A stretch of 64,000 nucleotides of DNA. Source: Xenorhabdus yunnanensis (lineage in GTDB: Bacteria; Pseudomonadota; Gammaproteobacteria; Enterobacterales; Enterobacteriaceae). A program made the translations under genes and the position numbers. Each line of letters opens with the position of its first letter. The stretch's first letter is position 1. Below, one piece after another: positions 1-9,420 of the stretch. The stretch spans positions 59,597 through 123,596 of the forward strand of contig NZ_JAQRFI010000005.1 in NCBI RefSeq assembly GCF_028598805.1, given 5' to 3'. Under the pieces are notes generated by a model that did no database searches, had not been told where the DNA came from, and worked only from the letters and a program-made list of their open reading frames with translations.

Positions 1-9
1 ATCAAAAAA

Positions 10-1200
10 ATGTTTGAGAAAATCACAACAGCGCCTGCCGACCCTATTCTTGGTTTAGCGGATAGCTTTAAAGCCGATCCCCGTGAAAATAAAATCAACT
101 TAGGTATCGGCGTTTACAAAGACGAAACCGGTAAAACCCCAGTCCTGACCACCGTTAAAAAAGCAGAGAAATTCCTGCTGGAAAACGAAACCACCAAAAA
201 TTATCTGGCAATTAGTGGATTACCTGAATTTGGCCGTGTCACTCAAGAACTGCTTTTCGGCGAAACCAATCCTATCGTAACTGACAAACGCGCCCGTACT
301 GTACAAAGCCCAGGTGGAACCGGCGCATTGCGCATTGCTGCCGACTTTATTGCTAAACAGACCAGTGCAAAGCGCGTCTGGATCAGCAATCCAACATGGC
401 CAAACCATAAAGGTGTTTTCTCCAGCGCTGGCTTAGAGATCTGCGAATACAACTATTATGATGCAGAAAATCATGCCCTGAATTTCGATGGCATGTTGGC
501 AAGCCTGTCTGAAGCACAAGCTGGTGATGTGGTTCTGCTGCACGGTTGCTGCCATAACCCAACTGGTATCGATCCAACCGCTGAACAATGGCAAAAACTG
601 GCAGATTTATCTGCTGCAAATGGCTGGCTGCCGGTGTTCGATTTTGCTTACCAAGGTTTTGCCAAAGGGTTGGATGAAGATGCAGAAGGTCTGCGCATCT
701 TTACTAGAAATCACAATGAACTGATCGTTGCCAGCTCTTATTCCAAAAACTTTGGCCTGTACAATGAGCGTGTTGGTGCTTGTACCATCGTTGCAGCAGA
801 CAGCGATACCGCAGAAAAAGCATTCAGCCAAGCGAAGTCCATTGTGCGTACCAACTACTCTAACCCACCGGCACACGGTGCTTCCGTTGTTACGACAATT
901 CTGTCCGACGACGATCTGAAAGCGGAATGGATTCAAGAATTGGCAACAATGCGTGAACGTATTCAACGTATGCGCCAACTGTTTGTGAACACCTTACAAG
1001 AAAAAGGTGCGAAACAAGATTTCAGCTTTATTATCACTCAAAATGGCATGTTCTCATTCAGCGGTTTGACTAAAGAACAAGTTGATCGTCTGCGTGAAGA
1101 GTTTGGTGTTTATGCGGTCAGCTCTGGTCGCATCAACGTAGCAGGCTTAACACTGGAGAACATGGTTCCTCTGTGTGAAGCTATCGTTGCAGTGCTTTAA
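10..1200 (+). CDS. aspC: Aromatic/aspartate aminotransferase
   Basis: Complete 396-residue PLP-dependent fold-type I aminotransferase, the same size as E. coli AspC. It interconverts aspartate and 2-oxoglutarate with oxaloacetate and glutamate in the cytosol. Visible family motifs are NPTWPNH near residue 128, the CCHNPTG segment in the middle and [14 protein letters not shown] carrying the PLP lysine. Only nine bases precede the ATG, so its promoter lies outside the window. A hairpin terminator follows at 1245-1269. The neighbours ycbL, mepK and ldtD on the other strand match the E. coli arrangement, which supports orthology. Confidence 0.97.
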   Translation: MFEKITTAPADPILGLADSFKADPRENKINLGIGVYKDETGKTPVLTTVKKAEKFLLENETTKNYLAISGLPEFGRVTQELLFGETNPIVTDKRARTVQSPGGTGALRIAADFIAKQTSAKRVWISNPTWPNHKGVFSSAGLEICEYNYYDAENHALNFDGMLASLSEAQAGDVVLLHGCCHNPTGIDPTAEQWQKLADLSAANGWLPVFDFAYQGFAKGLDEDAEGLRIFTRNHNELIVASSYSKNFGLYNERVGACTIVAADSDTAEKAFSQAKSIVRTNYSNPPAHGASVVTTILSDDDLKAEWIQELATMRERIQRMRQLFVNTLQEKGAKQDFSFIITQNGMFSFSGLTKEQVDRLREEFGVYAVSSGRINVAGLTLENMVPLCEAIVAVL

Positions 1201-1244
1201 TATCAAGTACTCTAATCTCATTTGAGTATCTGATATCTTTTTCC

Positions 1245-1269
1245 AAAAGCCGCTGATAAGGCGGCTTTT
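1245..1269 (+). terminator. Rho-independent terminator after aspC
   Basis: AAAAGCCGC and GCGGCTTTT form a nine-base inverted repeat separated by seven bases, with A-rich and T-rich flanks. It lies 45 bases after the aspC stop and before the end of the convergent ycbL, so it can serve both strands. Confidence 0.85.
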
Positions 1270-1325
1270 ATCTTCTTTACACACTATCCTTGCGCTATTC
1301 GTTACAACAAGAAAAATGTTTCCAA

Positions 1326-1958
1326 TCAATCTTGCAAGAATGGATTGGTTTTTCGTTCGTGTCCCAATGTTGACATGGGTCCATGACCGGGAATAAATTG
1401 ATATTCATCTCCCAAAGGTAATACTTTTTCCTTAATAGACTGAATCAGCTCATCATAACTCCCGCCAGGAAAATCAGTGCGACCAATGCTACCCTTAAAT
1501 AGCACATCTCCCATTGAGATTAATTTATCGGCGTGGTTAGCAAGGACGATATGCCCTGGTGTATGCCCCGGACAATGCAAAACGGATAACTCAATATGAC
1601 CAATTTGCAATGTATCTCCCTCATCTAACCAACGATCTGGCGTAAAAGAGGGGCATGGTTCAACACCAAACATTTGGCATTGAATTTCCAGACCTTCTAT
1701 CCAAAAAGCATCTCCCTTATGCGGTCCGTAAACAGGGACATCAAAATGCTTCGCAACGTCAACGGTAGCACCAACATGATCATAGTGACCATGTGTCAGC
1801 AAAATTTGGGTTAGTTTCAGCTCACGACGCTTTATTTCGGCAATAAGTTGCTCGGCGTTACCACCGGGATCCACAATCGCTGCTTCCTGAGTTTCTTCAC
1901 ACCAAATCAATGTACAATTTTGCATTGCCATCGTGACGGGGATAATGTGGTATTTCAT
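1326..1958 (-). CDS. gloC: Metallo-beta-lactamase fold hydrolase, glyoxalase II type (YcbL/GloC)
   Basis: Glyoxalase II-type hydrolase of about 210 residues, predicted to hydrolyse S-lactoylglutathione as shown for E. coli YcbL. The metal-binding signature [10 protein letters not shown] is present, followed by HCPGHTPGH, the metal-bridging aspartate region [17 protein letters not shown], and the terminal [11 protein letters not shown] chose the ATG at 1958, which gives MKYHIIPVT and aligns with the E. coli start. A TTG eight codons upstream has no support. It is convergent with aspC and lies downstream of mepK, probably co-transcribed with mepK and ldtD as in E. coli. Confidence 0.92.
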   Translation of the reverse strand: MKYHIIPVTMAMQNCTLIWCEETQEAAIVDPGGNAEQLIAEIKRRELKLTQILLTHGHYDHVGATVDVAKHFDVPVYGPHKGDAFWIEGLEIQCQMFGVEPCPSFTPDRWLDEGDTLQIGHIELSVLHCPGHTPGHIVLANHADKLISMGDVLFKGSIGRTDFPGGSYDELIQSIKEKVLPLGDEYQFIPGHGPMSTLGHERKTNPFLQD

Positions 1959-2020
1959 TATATTGTTTAACTCCACAGTCAAGACTCACTATTGGTAATA
2001 AGATTAGTTGATTAATAAGA

Positions 2021-2569
2021 TTACCACGTCCTGACCGGGCCTGTATCAATATGAATAAAATGACTCTTTGGATAAAAACCTACGCCCCCTGCCTTCATTT
2101 TTAGTGCAGCCTTACGAATATATGTGAGTTGAACACCATCAATATGAAAATCCATCGCTTGCCCACGGGTATGGTAACTATGTTTTGCCACCCCGCCACT
2201 GGCTTGACGTAACATGTTATTTGTCATCAGTGAACGATAACCAGAAACTAATTGAACAGGCTTATTTATTCCCATCATCATTTGCAATAAATAGATTTGA
2301 TCAAATAATTTCGGGTCAATAGTTTTAACCTTATTTTGACGAAAATCGCGAAAGAAATAATTCAGGCGAGATAATTCTGATTTATCATACCGATGACCAT
2401 CAAAGAATTCAGCTTTGAGTGTTTCTCCGGTATGCAGGTTATCAAAACGTAAAATTCTAGGACGTGGCGTTGTCAATGCAGCTAAAGCGGATTGGGGTAA
2501 TAAACTTAATCCCAATGCAGCCACACTTACGCCGAGCCACTTTCGGCGATCGTGATCAATGTTATTCAT
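2021..2569 (-). CDS. mepK: Murein endopeptidase MepK (YcbK, DUF882/M15 family)
   Basis: Protein of 182 residues with an N-terminal twin-arginine-like export signal (RRKWLGVSVAALGLSLLPQ, cleaved near ALA) and an M15-type peptidase domain. Zinc-ligand motifs are visible: SGYRS, then HSYHTRGQAMDFH (H-x6-D type) and a C-terminal HFIHIDTG. The E. coli family member cleaves 3-3 (mDAP-mDAP) cross-links in periplasmic peptidoglycan, which are made by L,D-transpeptidases. That fits its position directly downstream of ldtD. It ends 63 bases before ycbL. Confidence 0.92.
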   Translation of the reverse strand: MNNIDHDRRKWLGVSVAALGLSLLPQSALAALTTPRPRILRFDNLHTGETLKAEFFDGHRYDKSELSRLNYFFRDFRQNKVKTIDPKLFDQIYLLQMMMGINKPVQLVSGYRSLMTNNMLRQASGGVAKHSYHTRGQAMDFHIDGVQLTYIRKAALKMKAGGVGFYPKSHFIHIDTGPVRTW

Positions 2570-2937
2570 GGATAATATGCTCTGCTAATCTCTGATATCT
2601 TAATAAATTTAAAAACTCATTAATATGTTAGCTTAACCGACTAATAAGACATCAGCAAATAAAAATTAGTTTAAATTTTTTTGTATATTATTGTAAATTT
2701 ATCACTCCATTATTGTGACCAATCTAACATAATGCAAATCATATTAAATATAGATTAAATTTTAGTTATGTTATGTCATTAACAGATATCTTTCGTATTA
2801 ATTATAAAAGCCAATCAAAAGAAAAAATAATCAGCAATACATAATAAGTGGTGAAGAAAATAATATTTTCTTCACCACTTATAACATATATATAAATCTT
2901 AAATTTATACCTTCAAGCATTGTTAGTAACAGAAAAA
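2570..2937. other. Intergenic region between ldtD and mepK
   Basis: 368 bases of very AT-rich sequence without a credible gene. The one clear structure is the long perfect hairpin at 2846-2880. The rest presumably carries the mepK promoter on the minus strand, but I see no convincing -35/-10 pair. Confidence 0.5.
2846..2880 (-). terminator. Long perfect hairpin after ldtD, probable terminator
   Basis: A 16-base perfect inverted repeat (AAGTGGTGAAGAAAAT and its complement) with a 3-base spacer lies 57 bases after the ldtD stop. The stem is strong, but the T-tract beyond it on the minus strand is weak. Termination or 3'-end protection is therefore an inference. Confidence 0.6.
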
Positions 2938-4656
2938 TTATAAAGCATTCTTAGCTACCAAAATCTTGGACAGAAGCTCTGAATGTTGTCTTGCATTCAT
3001 ATCATAATCATAGATATCTGCCCGATATTGTGGTTTCCCTTCCTCATCAACCCAAGCTGTTTGGTAATAGAGGAATACAGGAATTTTTTCGGGAATATTT
3101 ACATACTTTGTTGACCATGTTTTCAATGAATTACTAACTTTAGTTTTATCCCAACCCGCATCTCCTAATAACATATTAGCCAATTCAGGTGCTTTATTTA
3201 CACGTACACAGCCAGAACTAACAGCCCTCATTTCCCGACTGAAAGAAGCTTGATTAGGTGTATCATGTAAATAGATTGCTTCTGAATTTGGCATATTAAA
3301 TTTGAAACGCCCCAATGAATTAGTTGGGCCAGGAGCTTGCCTTATACGATAAGGGAAACTGCCCGGTGTTACTACATTCCAGTCAATCAATGCAGGATCG
3401 ATAACTTTGGCATCTTTGCTCCAACTGGAAAAAACCGTATAACCACGCATACGAAAATAACTTGGATCACGCATCGCTCTTGGTGCAATATCTTTTCGAG
3501 TCATACTAGTCGGCACATTCCACGGAGGGTTGATCACCACATTATTCAATTCACTACTCATGATGGGTGTTTTTCGGCTGGACCGTCCAACAACTACTTT
3601 AGAACTTAATACTTCTTTACCATCTAAATAATAGAAAAGCGAGTAATCAGGAATATTAACAAAGATGCCTGTAGGCATACCACCGGGGATAATCCGTAAC
3701 CGTTGGATGTTTAATGCCATAATGCGGGCACGGGTTTGTGGTGTCGTATTTAACCATGTTTTAGTGGATTTACCGATAACTCCATCGGCTGACAATCCAT
3801 GTAAGGCTTGAAAACGTTTTACAGCCGCTACTAATTCTTTGCCATAAATCTGATTATCGGGTTTAGCAACAGATAAATCCAACATATCTGAACGAGCCAA
3901 TATTTTCCTTAGTGCAATAACACTTTCACTGCTTTGCCCAGGTCTTAAAGTTCCTTTAAACGAAAACTCAGTCCATGGATTCTTATCAGCCAATTGAGCC
4001 AGCATTTCCTTATGCATATTTTCATACATAGGATGATTAGGTAATAAGCTCGTCATATAAGATAGAGTATTACTATCATTGATATATTTTTGCCATGTAT
4101 CGATTAAATAGGCGGGAGGTAATTCAATTTTATAGGGAGATTGACTATATAACCATAAACTTCCCTTCTTATTAACATTATTTATAAAATGGAGATAACC
4201 TAACATGGCATCAGATAAAATAATATCACGCCCCATGTCACTTAACTCGGGAGAATGAAGTTGTATCAGCCATTTTTCAAATTGAGGCTGAAAACCAGCC
4301 AGTGACATTTCAACTAATTGATCTTCAAACTGTTTTATGGATTTTTTATCTGACCATAATGGTTTCATCTTATTATCAGCATATAAAGCTGCCAAACGAT
4401 CAAGGAATATCGGTTTTACTTGTTGCGGTAACCAAGTTTGCAACTGTTTTCGATTTTCATCAATAGAAATCACTGGAGAAATAGGAATAGTCTTATCAGG
4501 TGAAACAATAGAATCTTCTTTTTTTTGCTCTACTGGTAATTGTTGCATACCACTTGATGACAATCCATTTTGTTGATTTGCAAAGGCTCCCTCTGATACG
4601 GCCAATGCGCTACAAATAAAAAAAATTCTCAGTAATCTGACTGTATTCTTCGCCAT
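2938..4656 (-). CDS. ldtD: L,D-transpeptidase LdtD (YcbB)
   Basis: Protein of 572 residues, somewhat shorter than the roughly 615 of E. coli LdtD. It begins with a signal sequence (residues 1-26, cleavage near GAFA). A peptidoglycan-binding domain lies around residues 240-305, with the RPGQSSESVIALRKIL and FQALHGLSADGVIG segments. The C-terminal YkuD catalytic domain has HDTPN followed by the SSGCVRV motif with the nucleophilic cysteine. It forms mDAP-mDAP cross-links in the periplasm. The start is supported by AGGTGAG upstream. In E. coli its other neighbour is mukB; here about 20 kb of accessory DNA intervenes. Confidence 0.95.
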   Translation of the reverse strand: MAKNTVRLLRIFFICSALAVSEGAFANQQNGLSSSGMQQLPVEQKKEDSIVSPDKTIPISPVISIDENRKQLQTWLPQQVKPIFLDRLAALYADNKMKPLWSDKKSIKQFEDQLVEMSLAGFQPQFEKWLIQLHSPELSDMGRDIILSDAMLGYLHFINNVNKKGSLWLYSQSPYKIELPPAYLIDTWQKYINDSNTLSYMTSLLPNHPMYENMHKEMLAQLADKNPWTEFSFKGTLRPGQSSESVIALRKILARSDMLDLSVAKPDNQIYGKELVAAVKRFQALHGLSADGVIGKSTKTWLNTTPQTRARIMALNIQRLRIIPGGMPTGIFVNIPDYSLFYYLDGKEVLSSKVVVGRSSRKTPIMSSELNNVVINPPWNVPTSMTRKDIAPRAMRDPSYFRMRGYTVFSSWSKDAKVIDPALIDWNVVTPGSFPYRIRQAPGPTNSLGRFKFNMPNSEAIYLHDTPNQASFSREMRAVSSGCVRVNKAPELANMLLGDAGWDKTKVSNSLKTWSTKYVNIPEKIPVFLYYQTAWVDEEGKPQYRADIYDYDMNARQHSELLSKILVAKNAL

Positions 4657-4863
4657 AATAACTCACCTCACCTTATTATGTATGCAGCTATCCAATGATT
4701 TATTCTAATTATTAGCGGACCTATTTTATCAGAAAAGAATAGTAGTAATTATATATATAATTTTCCATTGAGATAGAGAACCACAAAATATACCCAATGG
4801 TATCGAACAAAAAAAATTTTTCACTATAATGAATTAACTTACTCTTATCTTAAAAAATAAAAA

Positions 4864-4878
4864 GGCACCTAGAGTGCC
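4864..4878 (-). terminator. Terminator after aphA
   Basis: GGCAC and GTGCC form a short stem around a five-base loop. On the minus strand it is followed by a T-rich run (TTTTTATTTTTT). It lies about 35 bases beyond the aphA stop, which fits a Rho-independent terminator. Confidence 0.7.
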
Positions 4879-4911
4879 CTTACCCAATGTTAATTCTTTA
4901 AATTTTTCAGA

Positions 4912-5625
4912 TTAATACTCAGATTTAATGACTACTTCTTCTCCAAATCGGCCCGCTTTAGGTAAAGGCCGGTAAGAAGAATTTGACGCTCTCAAGATAC
5001 GAATGCCACGGATATTTAGCTCACGTGCCGCAGCAATATCAGCATCTGCATCACCATAGTAGATCTTCAACTTATGATTTTTCATCCAGCTAGTTTTATC
5101 ATTCTTATTGGGTTCATCTCCTGCAAAAATAATATTATGCATTTTATCAGCAGGAATATGTAAACCTTCTTGTACGTACTTAGTGACAGTTTCTGTTTTA
5201 GTTGCTGTACGCCCTGTAATAAAATAAATATCATCACCCCGTTTCAAATGCATCTGAACTAATTCAATACCAATTTTTTTCGGCATACTGAATTTGTCCC
5301 ATCCATTATTCATTTTTTCCCAGAATTCAGTTTTTTTCAGATAGCTTTCATCATTGGGTGAATATTCCAATTTTCCCCGATAAAATCCTGGACTGGAAAA
5401 CATGACTGTATCATCAATATCAAACCCAACAGCCATTGGAGGTTGCCCTTTCAAACTTTTTTCAATCTGCTCCACCGAAACCCAATGAATAGCCTGACGT
5501 TGAGCTAAATCTGCTGCTGTTACCCCTTGACTAACTTGCTCAGGCATAAACACTTTTGCCTGTGTCACACCGTTTAGGCCAAAAGCAAGCGCAATCACAC
5601 TGAATGCCAGAATTACTTTACGCAT
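4912..5625 (-). CDS. aphA: Class B acid phosphatase AphA
   Basis: Periplasmic non-specific acid phosphatase and phosphotransferase of the HAD (DDDD) superfamily, about 237 residues. The ATG at 5625 follows AAAGGAAT and gives the signal peptide MRKVILAFSVIALAFGLNG, cleaved near TQA. HAD motifs are clear: GFDIDDTVMFSSP (motif I with both aspartates), FITGRT (motif II), and YYGDADADI (motif IV). It sits at the edge of the accessory block, between ldtD and the LysR gene. It may simply scavenge phosphate from nucleotides. A role in dephosphorylating an exported nucleoside phosphate is only speculation from location. Confidence 0.95.
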   Translation of the reverse strand: MRKVILAFSVIALAFGLNGVTQAKVFMPEQVSQGVTAADLAQRQAIHWVSVEQIEKSLKGQPPMAVGFDIDDTVMFSSPGFYRGKLEYSPNDESYLKKTEFWEKMNNGWDKFSMPKKIGIELVQMHLKRGDDIYFITGRTATKTETVTKYVQEGLHIPADKMHNIIFAGDEPNKNDKTSWMKNHKLKIYYGDADADIAAARELNIRGIRILRASNSSYRPLPKAGRFGEEVVIKSEY

Positions 5626-5787
5626 CGTTATTCCTTTCTTATACAGATCATAACTGAACGGGATAATAAACATTATTATCAGATTAAAATGAGACGTACT
5701 GCACAATTGCTAAAGGTTATCATTGGGAAAATGGATATTTATCTTTTTATTACAAATACAGATAAAATAGTTAATCATCTAATATAA

Positions 5788-6642
5788 TTAGTTAATATAA
5801 TGAATCAACTCCGACTCTTTTCTTTTTAAATAATAAATATAACTGGATAATTCAGATAAAAACAATGTATTAGGAATAATTTTCAAACCAGCACTCTTTA
5901 GATAATTTGAATCCAATATTGCATTATTAACAACTGAATAACCGATATCAAAGGAAACAAAATCTATAATATGACTAATATCGGGAAATACCAATATTTG
6001 AGTGTTAATTCTATTCTCTTTCCTATATGTCAATAATTCATCAAAAAATGGATGTTTTGTTATTCCAGAATGAAGTATCATTTTTTCATTACGAATCAAA
6101 TCAACTAATGAATTATTCTTATCCAGTAATTTTTCTGAAACAATAAATACTTCAGACTCATGATCATCTATTTTACAGGAAATTCTTTCTAATTTATCTT
6201 CCACTGGAGGATGAGTGGAAATAAAAAGATCGAGTTCTCCTGAAAGTAATTTACTACGATGTTCATCGAAATGGTACATTTCACTAATAAGATCAATTTG
6301 ACCATTCTCAATTACTTTACTTATCAATTTATTAAATGATTTATTGTAACTATCTGTTCCTACTTTGATCTCTTTTTTTGTTAATGAAGTTGGAAAACTA
6401 GATTTAATACTTTCGACATTATCACGTATTGGTAATAAATATTTATATAAACTTACCCCTTCTTCTGTCAGAGTTACTCCAGCATTAGAGCGATTAAATA
6501 GTTTAAATCCCAATGAATCCTCTATATCAGCAATACTTTTACAGAGTGCGGGCGGACTTATGTGAATATTTTTAGATGCATTTTTAAAAGATCCGCACTC
6601 CGCGACACTCAAAAAATGATTTATTTTTTTTGATAAAATCAT
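5788..6642 (-). CDS. LysR-family transcriptional regulator
   Basis: Protein of about 284 residues with the LysR-type N-terminal winged helix-turn-helix (ILSKKINHFLSVAECGSF, then ISPPALCKSIADIEDSLGF and LFNRSNAGVTLTEEG). A weaker, divergent substrate-binding region follows. I prefer the ATG at 6642 (MILSKK) over a TTG seven codons upstream. It is transcribed away from the amidinotransferase gene across a 396-base AT-rich gap. That divergent layout is classic for a LysR activator of the neighbouring operon, so control of the biosynthetic cluster is the likely role. The effector is unknown. It is AT-rich like the cluster. Confidence 0.88.
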   Translation of the reverse strand: MILSKKINHFLSVAECGSFKNASKNIHISPPALCKSIADIEDSLGFKLFNRSNAGVTLTEEGVSLYKYLLPIRDNVESIKSSFPTSLTKKEIKVGTDSYNKSFNKLISKVIENGQIDLISEMYHFDEHRSKLLSGELDLFISTHPPVEDKLERISCKIDDHESEVFIVSEKLLDKNNSLVDLIRNEKMILHSGITKHPFFDELLTYRKENRINTQILVFPDISHIIDFVSFDIGYSVVNNAILDSNYLKSAGLKIIPNTLFLSELSSYIYYLKRKESELIHYIN

Positions 6643-7038
6643 AGTCCCACCAATAAAAAACAAAAACTTAACAAATGAAATGTAAGGTTATATAATTCAT
6701 ATTTAGGTGTCAAGAATATGCTTTAATACAAAATCTACATTTTGATAAAATCAGCCCATTCCAATTTACCTAAAACCAATAAAAATTAGTTGTCGGTTTA
6801 ACTTTTAATTAACTCTACAAAATAAAATTCGAATTGATTTTAATGATAATAAACCTCATCTTTAATCAAAATAAATTTTTTATTTTCACTTAAATGAAAA
6901 TGTCACCTCACTAAACCATTCGTGTGCATCAGATTAATAATGTTATATTTCTATTTTTAGAATAACTATAGCCAATAGATTTAAAGTTAAACGTGGCAGA
7001 AACTAGAAATATTAAAAGATATATTAAAGGAGAATGTT
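6643..7038. promoter_or_regulatory. Divergent regulatory region, lysR and biosynthetic operon
   Basis: 396 bases of AT-rich DNA between the divergent LysR and amidinotransferase genes, with no credible gene. A dyad TTTTCA-N6-TGAAAA at 6883-6900 contains a T-N11-A pattern and could be a LysR-type box. TATATT at 6944-6949 is a possible -10 for the rightward operon, but I see no good -35 partner, which would suit an activator-dependent promoter. All assignments here are inferences. Confidence 0.4.
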
Positions 7039-7041
7039 TTG
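7026..7041 (+). promoter_or_regulatory. Strong RBS deciding a TTG start
   Basis: AAAGGAG at 7026-7032 lies six bases before the TTG at 7039-7041. An ATG at 7034 is out of frame and meets TGA after two codons (ATG TTT TGA), so it forms a minimal ORF overlapping the TTG start. No in-frame ATG exists before the conserved N-terminal part of the protein, so the TTG start is the supported one. Confidence 0.7.
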
Positions 7042-8193
7042 ACTAAAACTATTGATACCATTAATAACCACAAACCAAACAATATTCCTGTTCATGTAGA
7101 ATGTCATACAGAATGGGGAAAATTACGACATGTTATTGTTGGTCGTGCAGATAATGCATGTATTCCCCCTCCCGAACCCGCATTTATGGCCCGTATTCCA
7201 GAAAATTCAGATATGCGTGGTCGTTATGGACCAAGGAGTCAGGAATCAATTGATGCAGCGAATGTACAACTAGATGGGTTATCTTCGATACTGACTTCAC
7301 GTGGAATTCGTGTTGATCGTCCAACTCCATTAAATTTTAACACTTCTGTACAATCCCCTGATTTCACTCAAGGCACTATGTTCGGTTGCCAACCACCAAG
7401 AGATGTCCTCATTACTGTTGACCGGGAGATTCTAGAAGCAACAATGAGTTTCAGATCTCGTTTCTTTGAGTATTTATGTTACCGACCTTTAATTTCTGCT
7501 TATATGAAAGAAGATACAACGATGCGGCATGAATCAGCCCCTCGCCCTCGGTTATCAGATGCCAGTTACCGACATGGTTATTTATCTGAAGAAATCAGCA
7601 TGGAAACGCGAAAAGAGTGGGTAACGAAAAAAGAGTTTGTCACGACAGAAGAAGAACCGATTTTTGAGGCTGCTGATATTGTTCGATGTGGGAAAGATCT
7701 TTTCGTGCAGCATGGTTTTACGACAAACATGAAAGGCATTGACTGGTTGCAGCGCCATTTTCCTGATTATCGCATTCGTCCTATCAATTTTCCTGGTGAT
7801 CCTTTCCCAAGCCATATTGACTGTACACTATTACCTTTACGTCCTGGCTTAGTTTTAAATAATCCTACCAGACCCTTATTGCCTGAATTCAGACAACTAT
7901 TTATCCGTAATGACTGGCAAATTATTGAAGCTGCATCGCCCGCACATCATCAATCACCGCCATTATGTTATTCAAGTGTATGGCTCTCAATGAATATCCT
8001 GTCACTTGATGAAAAAACAGTTTGTGTGGAAGAAAGCGAAATTTATCAAATAGAACAGTTGGATAAATTGGGATTTGAAGTCATTCCTGTGCCTTTCCGG
8101 GATGCCTATCCTTTTGGGGGCGGTTTGCACTGTGCTACAACGGATATTTGGCGAGAAGGAAGCCTTGATGATTATTTCCCTAAAGAAAGTTGA
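7039..8193 (+). CDS. L-arginine:glycine amidinotransferase-like enzyme
   Basis: Protein of 384 residues in the AGAT/StrB1 amidinotransferase family (pentein fold). These enzymes move the amidino group of arginine to an amine such as glycine, giving guanidinoacetate and ornithine. The catalytic triad is visible: Asp213 in EAADIVRCGKDLFVQ, His259 in PSHIDCTLLPLRPG and the nucleophile Cys365 in GGGLHCATTDI. The start is TTG with a strong RBS. It is the first gene of the rightward operon. In pseudouridimycin biosynthesis such an enzyme supplies a guanidinoacetyl cap, so here it likely supplies a guanidino acid to the ATP-grasp ligases. The acceptor amine cannot be read from sequence. Confidence 0.9.
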   Translation: MTKTIDTINNHKPNNIPVHVECHTEWGKLRHVIVGRADNACIPPPEPAFMARIPENSDMRGRYGPRSQESIDAANVQLDGLSSILTSRGIRVDRPTPLNFNTSVQSPDFTQGTMFGCQPPRDVLITVDREILEATMSFRSRFFEYLCYRPLISAYMKEDTTMRHESAPRPRLSDASYRHGYLSEEISMETRKEWVTKKEFVTTEEEPIFEAADIVRCGKDLFVQHGFTTNMKGIDWLQRHFPDYRIRPINFPGDPFPSHIDCTLLPLRPGLVLNNPTRPLLPEFRQLFIRNDWQIIEAASPAHHQSPPLCYSSVWLSMNILSLDEKTVCVEESEIYQIEQLDKLGFEVIPVPFRDAYPFGGGLHCATTDIWREGSLDDYFPKES

Positions 8194-8221
8194 TCATTAT
8201 TAACGCATAACGTTTTTACAT

Positions 8222-8254
8222 ACTGTTTTTATATAATTAGTATATAAAAACAGT
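8222..8254. repeat. 14-bp perfect inverted repeat inside the biosynthetic operon
   Basis: ACTGTTTTTATATA and its exact complement TATATAAAAACAGT flank a five-base loop, in the 113-base gap between the amidinotransferase and TruD-like genes. It is AU-rich and could act as a weak internal terminator, an mRNA-stability element or an operator dyad. A TATAAT sequence lies within it, but no matching -35 was found. Confidence 0.6.
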
Positions 8255-8306
8255 GAAACTTATCTGACCATTGAAAAACCATGCTTTAAAAATTGGAAAT
8301 ATTTTA

Positions 8307-9404
8307 ATGAATAACAGCGAACTCGCCACACCTTTTTTAAAATATTCACCCGATACCTTTCTCTACAGGGATATTCAGTATTGTCTCAAAAAAGTGCCTA
8401 CAGATTTTCTCGTTGAGGAAGTTTCTAGATTCTATAAGCCATCAATAGAAAAACAAATCTGGCATTTTCAATTACGCAAAGAGGGAATAACAACCTCTGA
8501 AGCCATTACCAATATTGCCAATATATTGGAAATACCACAAAGCTATATTGGGTATGCTGGATTAAAAGATGAAGATGGCGTAACAAGTCAGAGAATATCT
8601 ATTCAATCTTTATCACAAGAGATAGATATCAGTGCCATCAATGCCCGCTGGGATATGACATCAGGGAAATGGCTCTCATTGCACGAAGTTGGCTGTTTTG
8701 AAGAAAAAATAAAGATTGGTCAGCTAGTAGGTAATAGTTTTCGCATTGTGATCCGTAATTTAGATAAAGCCATTTCCCATACTTTGGCACAACAGCCATC
8801 ACATAATCATGCTTTTATTAATTATTATGATACACAAAGGTTCGGCGTACCTGGAGGACCTTCTACAACCCATCTTATTGGGCAGGCTGTTTACCATAAT
8901 GAATGGAAAAAAGCCTTATCATTAATATGTCAATCGGAGTCGCCAGAAGCACTGGCAGCCCAAAAATGGCAAGGAAAACCCATACATTTTTTCCATCAAT
9001 TAGATCCTAGGAGGCTTTCTTTTTATTATGCCTCTTACGGCTCTTATCAGTGGAATCATCTCGTAGCACAAGAATTCCAGCGATATCATGAAGGATTAAA
9101 AGTGGTGCGATCATCAATACCCTATATTTTACCCAAGACTTATTCTGATGTAATGGAATTTGCCGCAGCAATGCCTTGGTATCCATTTACCCGCTTCGAA
9201 GTTACCGATGGAAAAAAAGCAGAAAAACAGAGTTTGCGGCCAACCATTGTACATACCTACATAAAAGTTATTGATCTGAGTGAAGATCACGAATTCCCTG
9301 ATCGTTCCAGTTTGACAATAGAGTTTTTTCTTCCATCTGGATGCTACGCGACGATGGCGGTCTGTCAATTTATCTATTTAGCAAATGCTCATTTCACTAT
9401 TTAA
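8307..9404 (+). CDS. TruD-like pseudouridine synthase (C-nucleoside pathway)
   Basis: Protein of 365 residues related to tRNA pseudouridine-13 synthase TruD. The catalytic motif YAGLKDEDGVTSQ aligns with E. coli FAGQKDKHAVTEQ, placing the catalytic Asp at residue 88. Also visible are NYYDTQRFG and a C-terminal FFLPSGCYAT matching the TruD tail. I prefer the ATG at 8307, preceded by TTGGAA, over a TTG 12 codons upstream. It is not in the usual truD context (ispF/surE/pcm) but in a biosynthetic operon. TruD-like enzymes MalD and PumJ supply pseudouridine (as 5'-monophosphate for MalD) in malayamycin and pseudouridimycin biosynthesis, so I infer the same role. A stray tRNA-modifying paralog is less likely. 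Confidence 0.88.
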   Translation: MNNSELATPFLKYSPDTFLYRDIQYCLKKVPTDFLVEEVSRFYKPSIEKQIWHFQLRKEGITTSEAITNIANILEIPQSYIGYAGLKDEDGVTSQRISIQSLSQEIDISAINARWDMTSGKWLSLHEVGCFEEKIKIGQLVGNSFRIVIRNLDKAISHTLAQQPSHNHAFINYYDTQRFGVPGGPSTTHLIGQAVYHNEWKKALSLICQSESPEALAAQKWQGKPIHFFHQLDPRRLSFYYASYGSYQWNHLVAQEFQRYHEGLKVVRSSIPYILPKTYSDVMEFAAAMPWYPFTRFEVTDGKKAEKQSLRPTIVHTYIKVIDLSEDHEFPDRSSLTIEFFLPSGCYATMAVCQFIYLANAHFTI

Positions 9405-9420
9405 TCCAGGAGATTTGTGC

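Noticed and set aside
8222..8254. LexA (SOS) box
   Set aside because: Only half-sites resembling CTGT and ACAG are present and they are 31 bases apart overall, not the 16 of a LexA operator.
8307..9404. Housekeeping tRNA pseudouridine synthase TruD
   Set aside because: It lies in a biosynthetic operon and not beside ispF/surE/pcm, and its sequence is clearly diverged from E. coli TruD outside the catalytic and tail motifs. A housekeeping truD elsewhere is expected, but I could not check.
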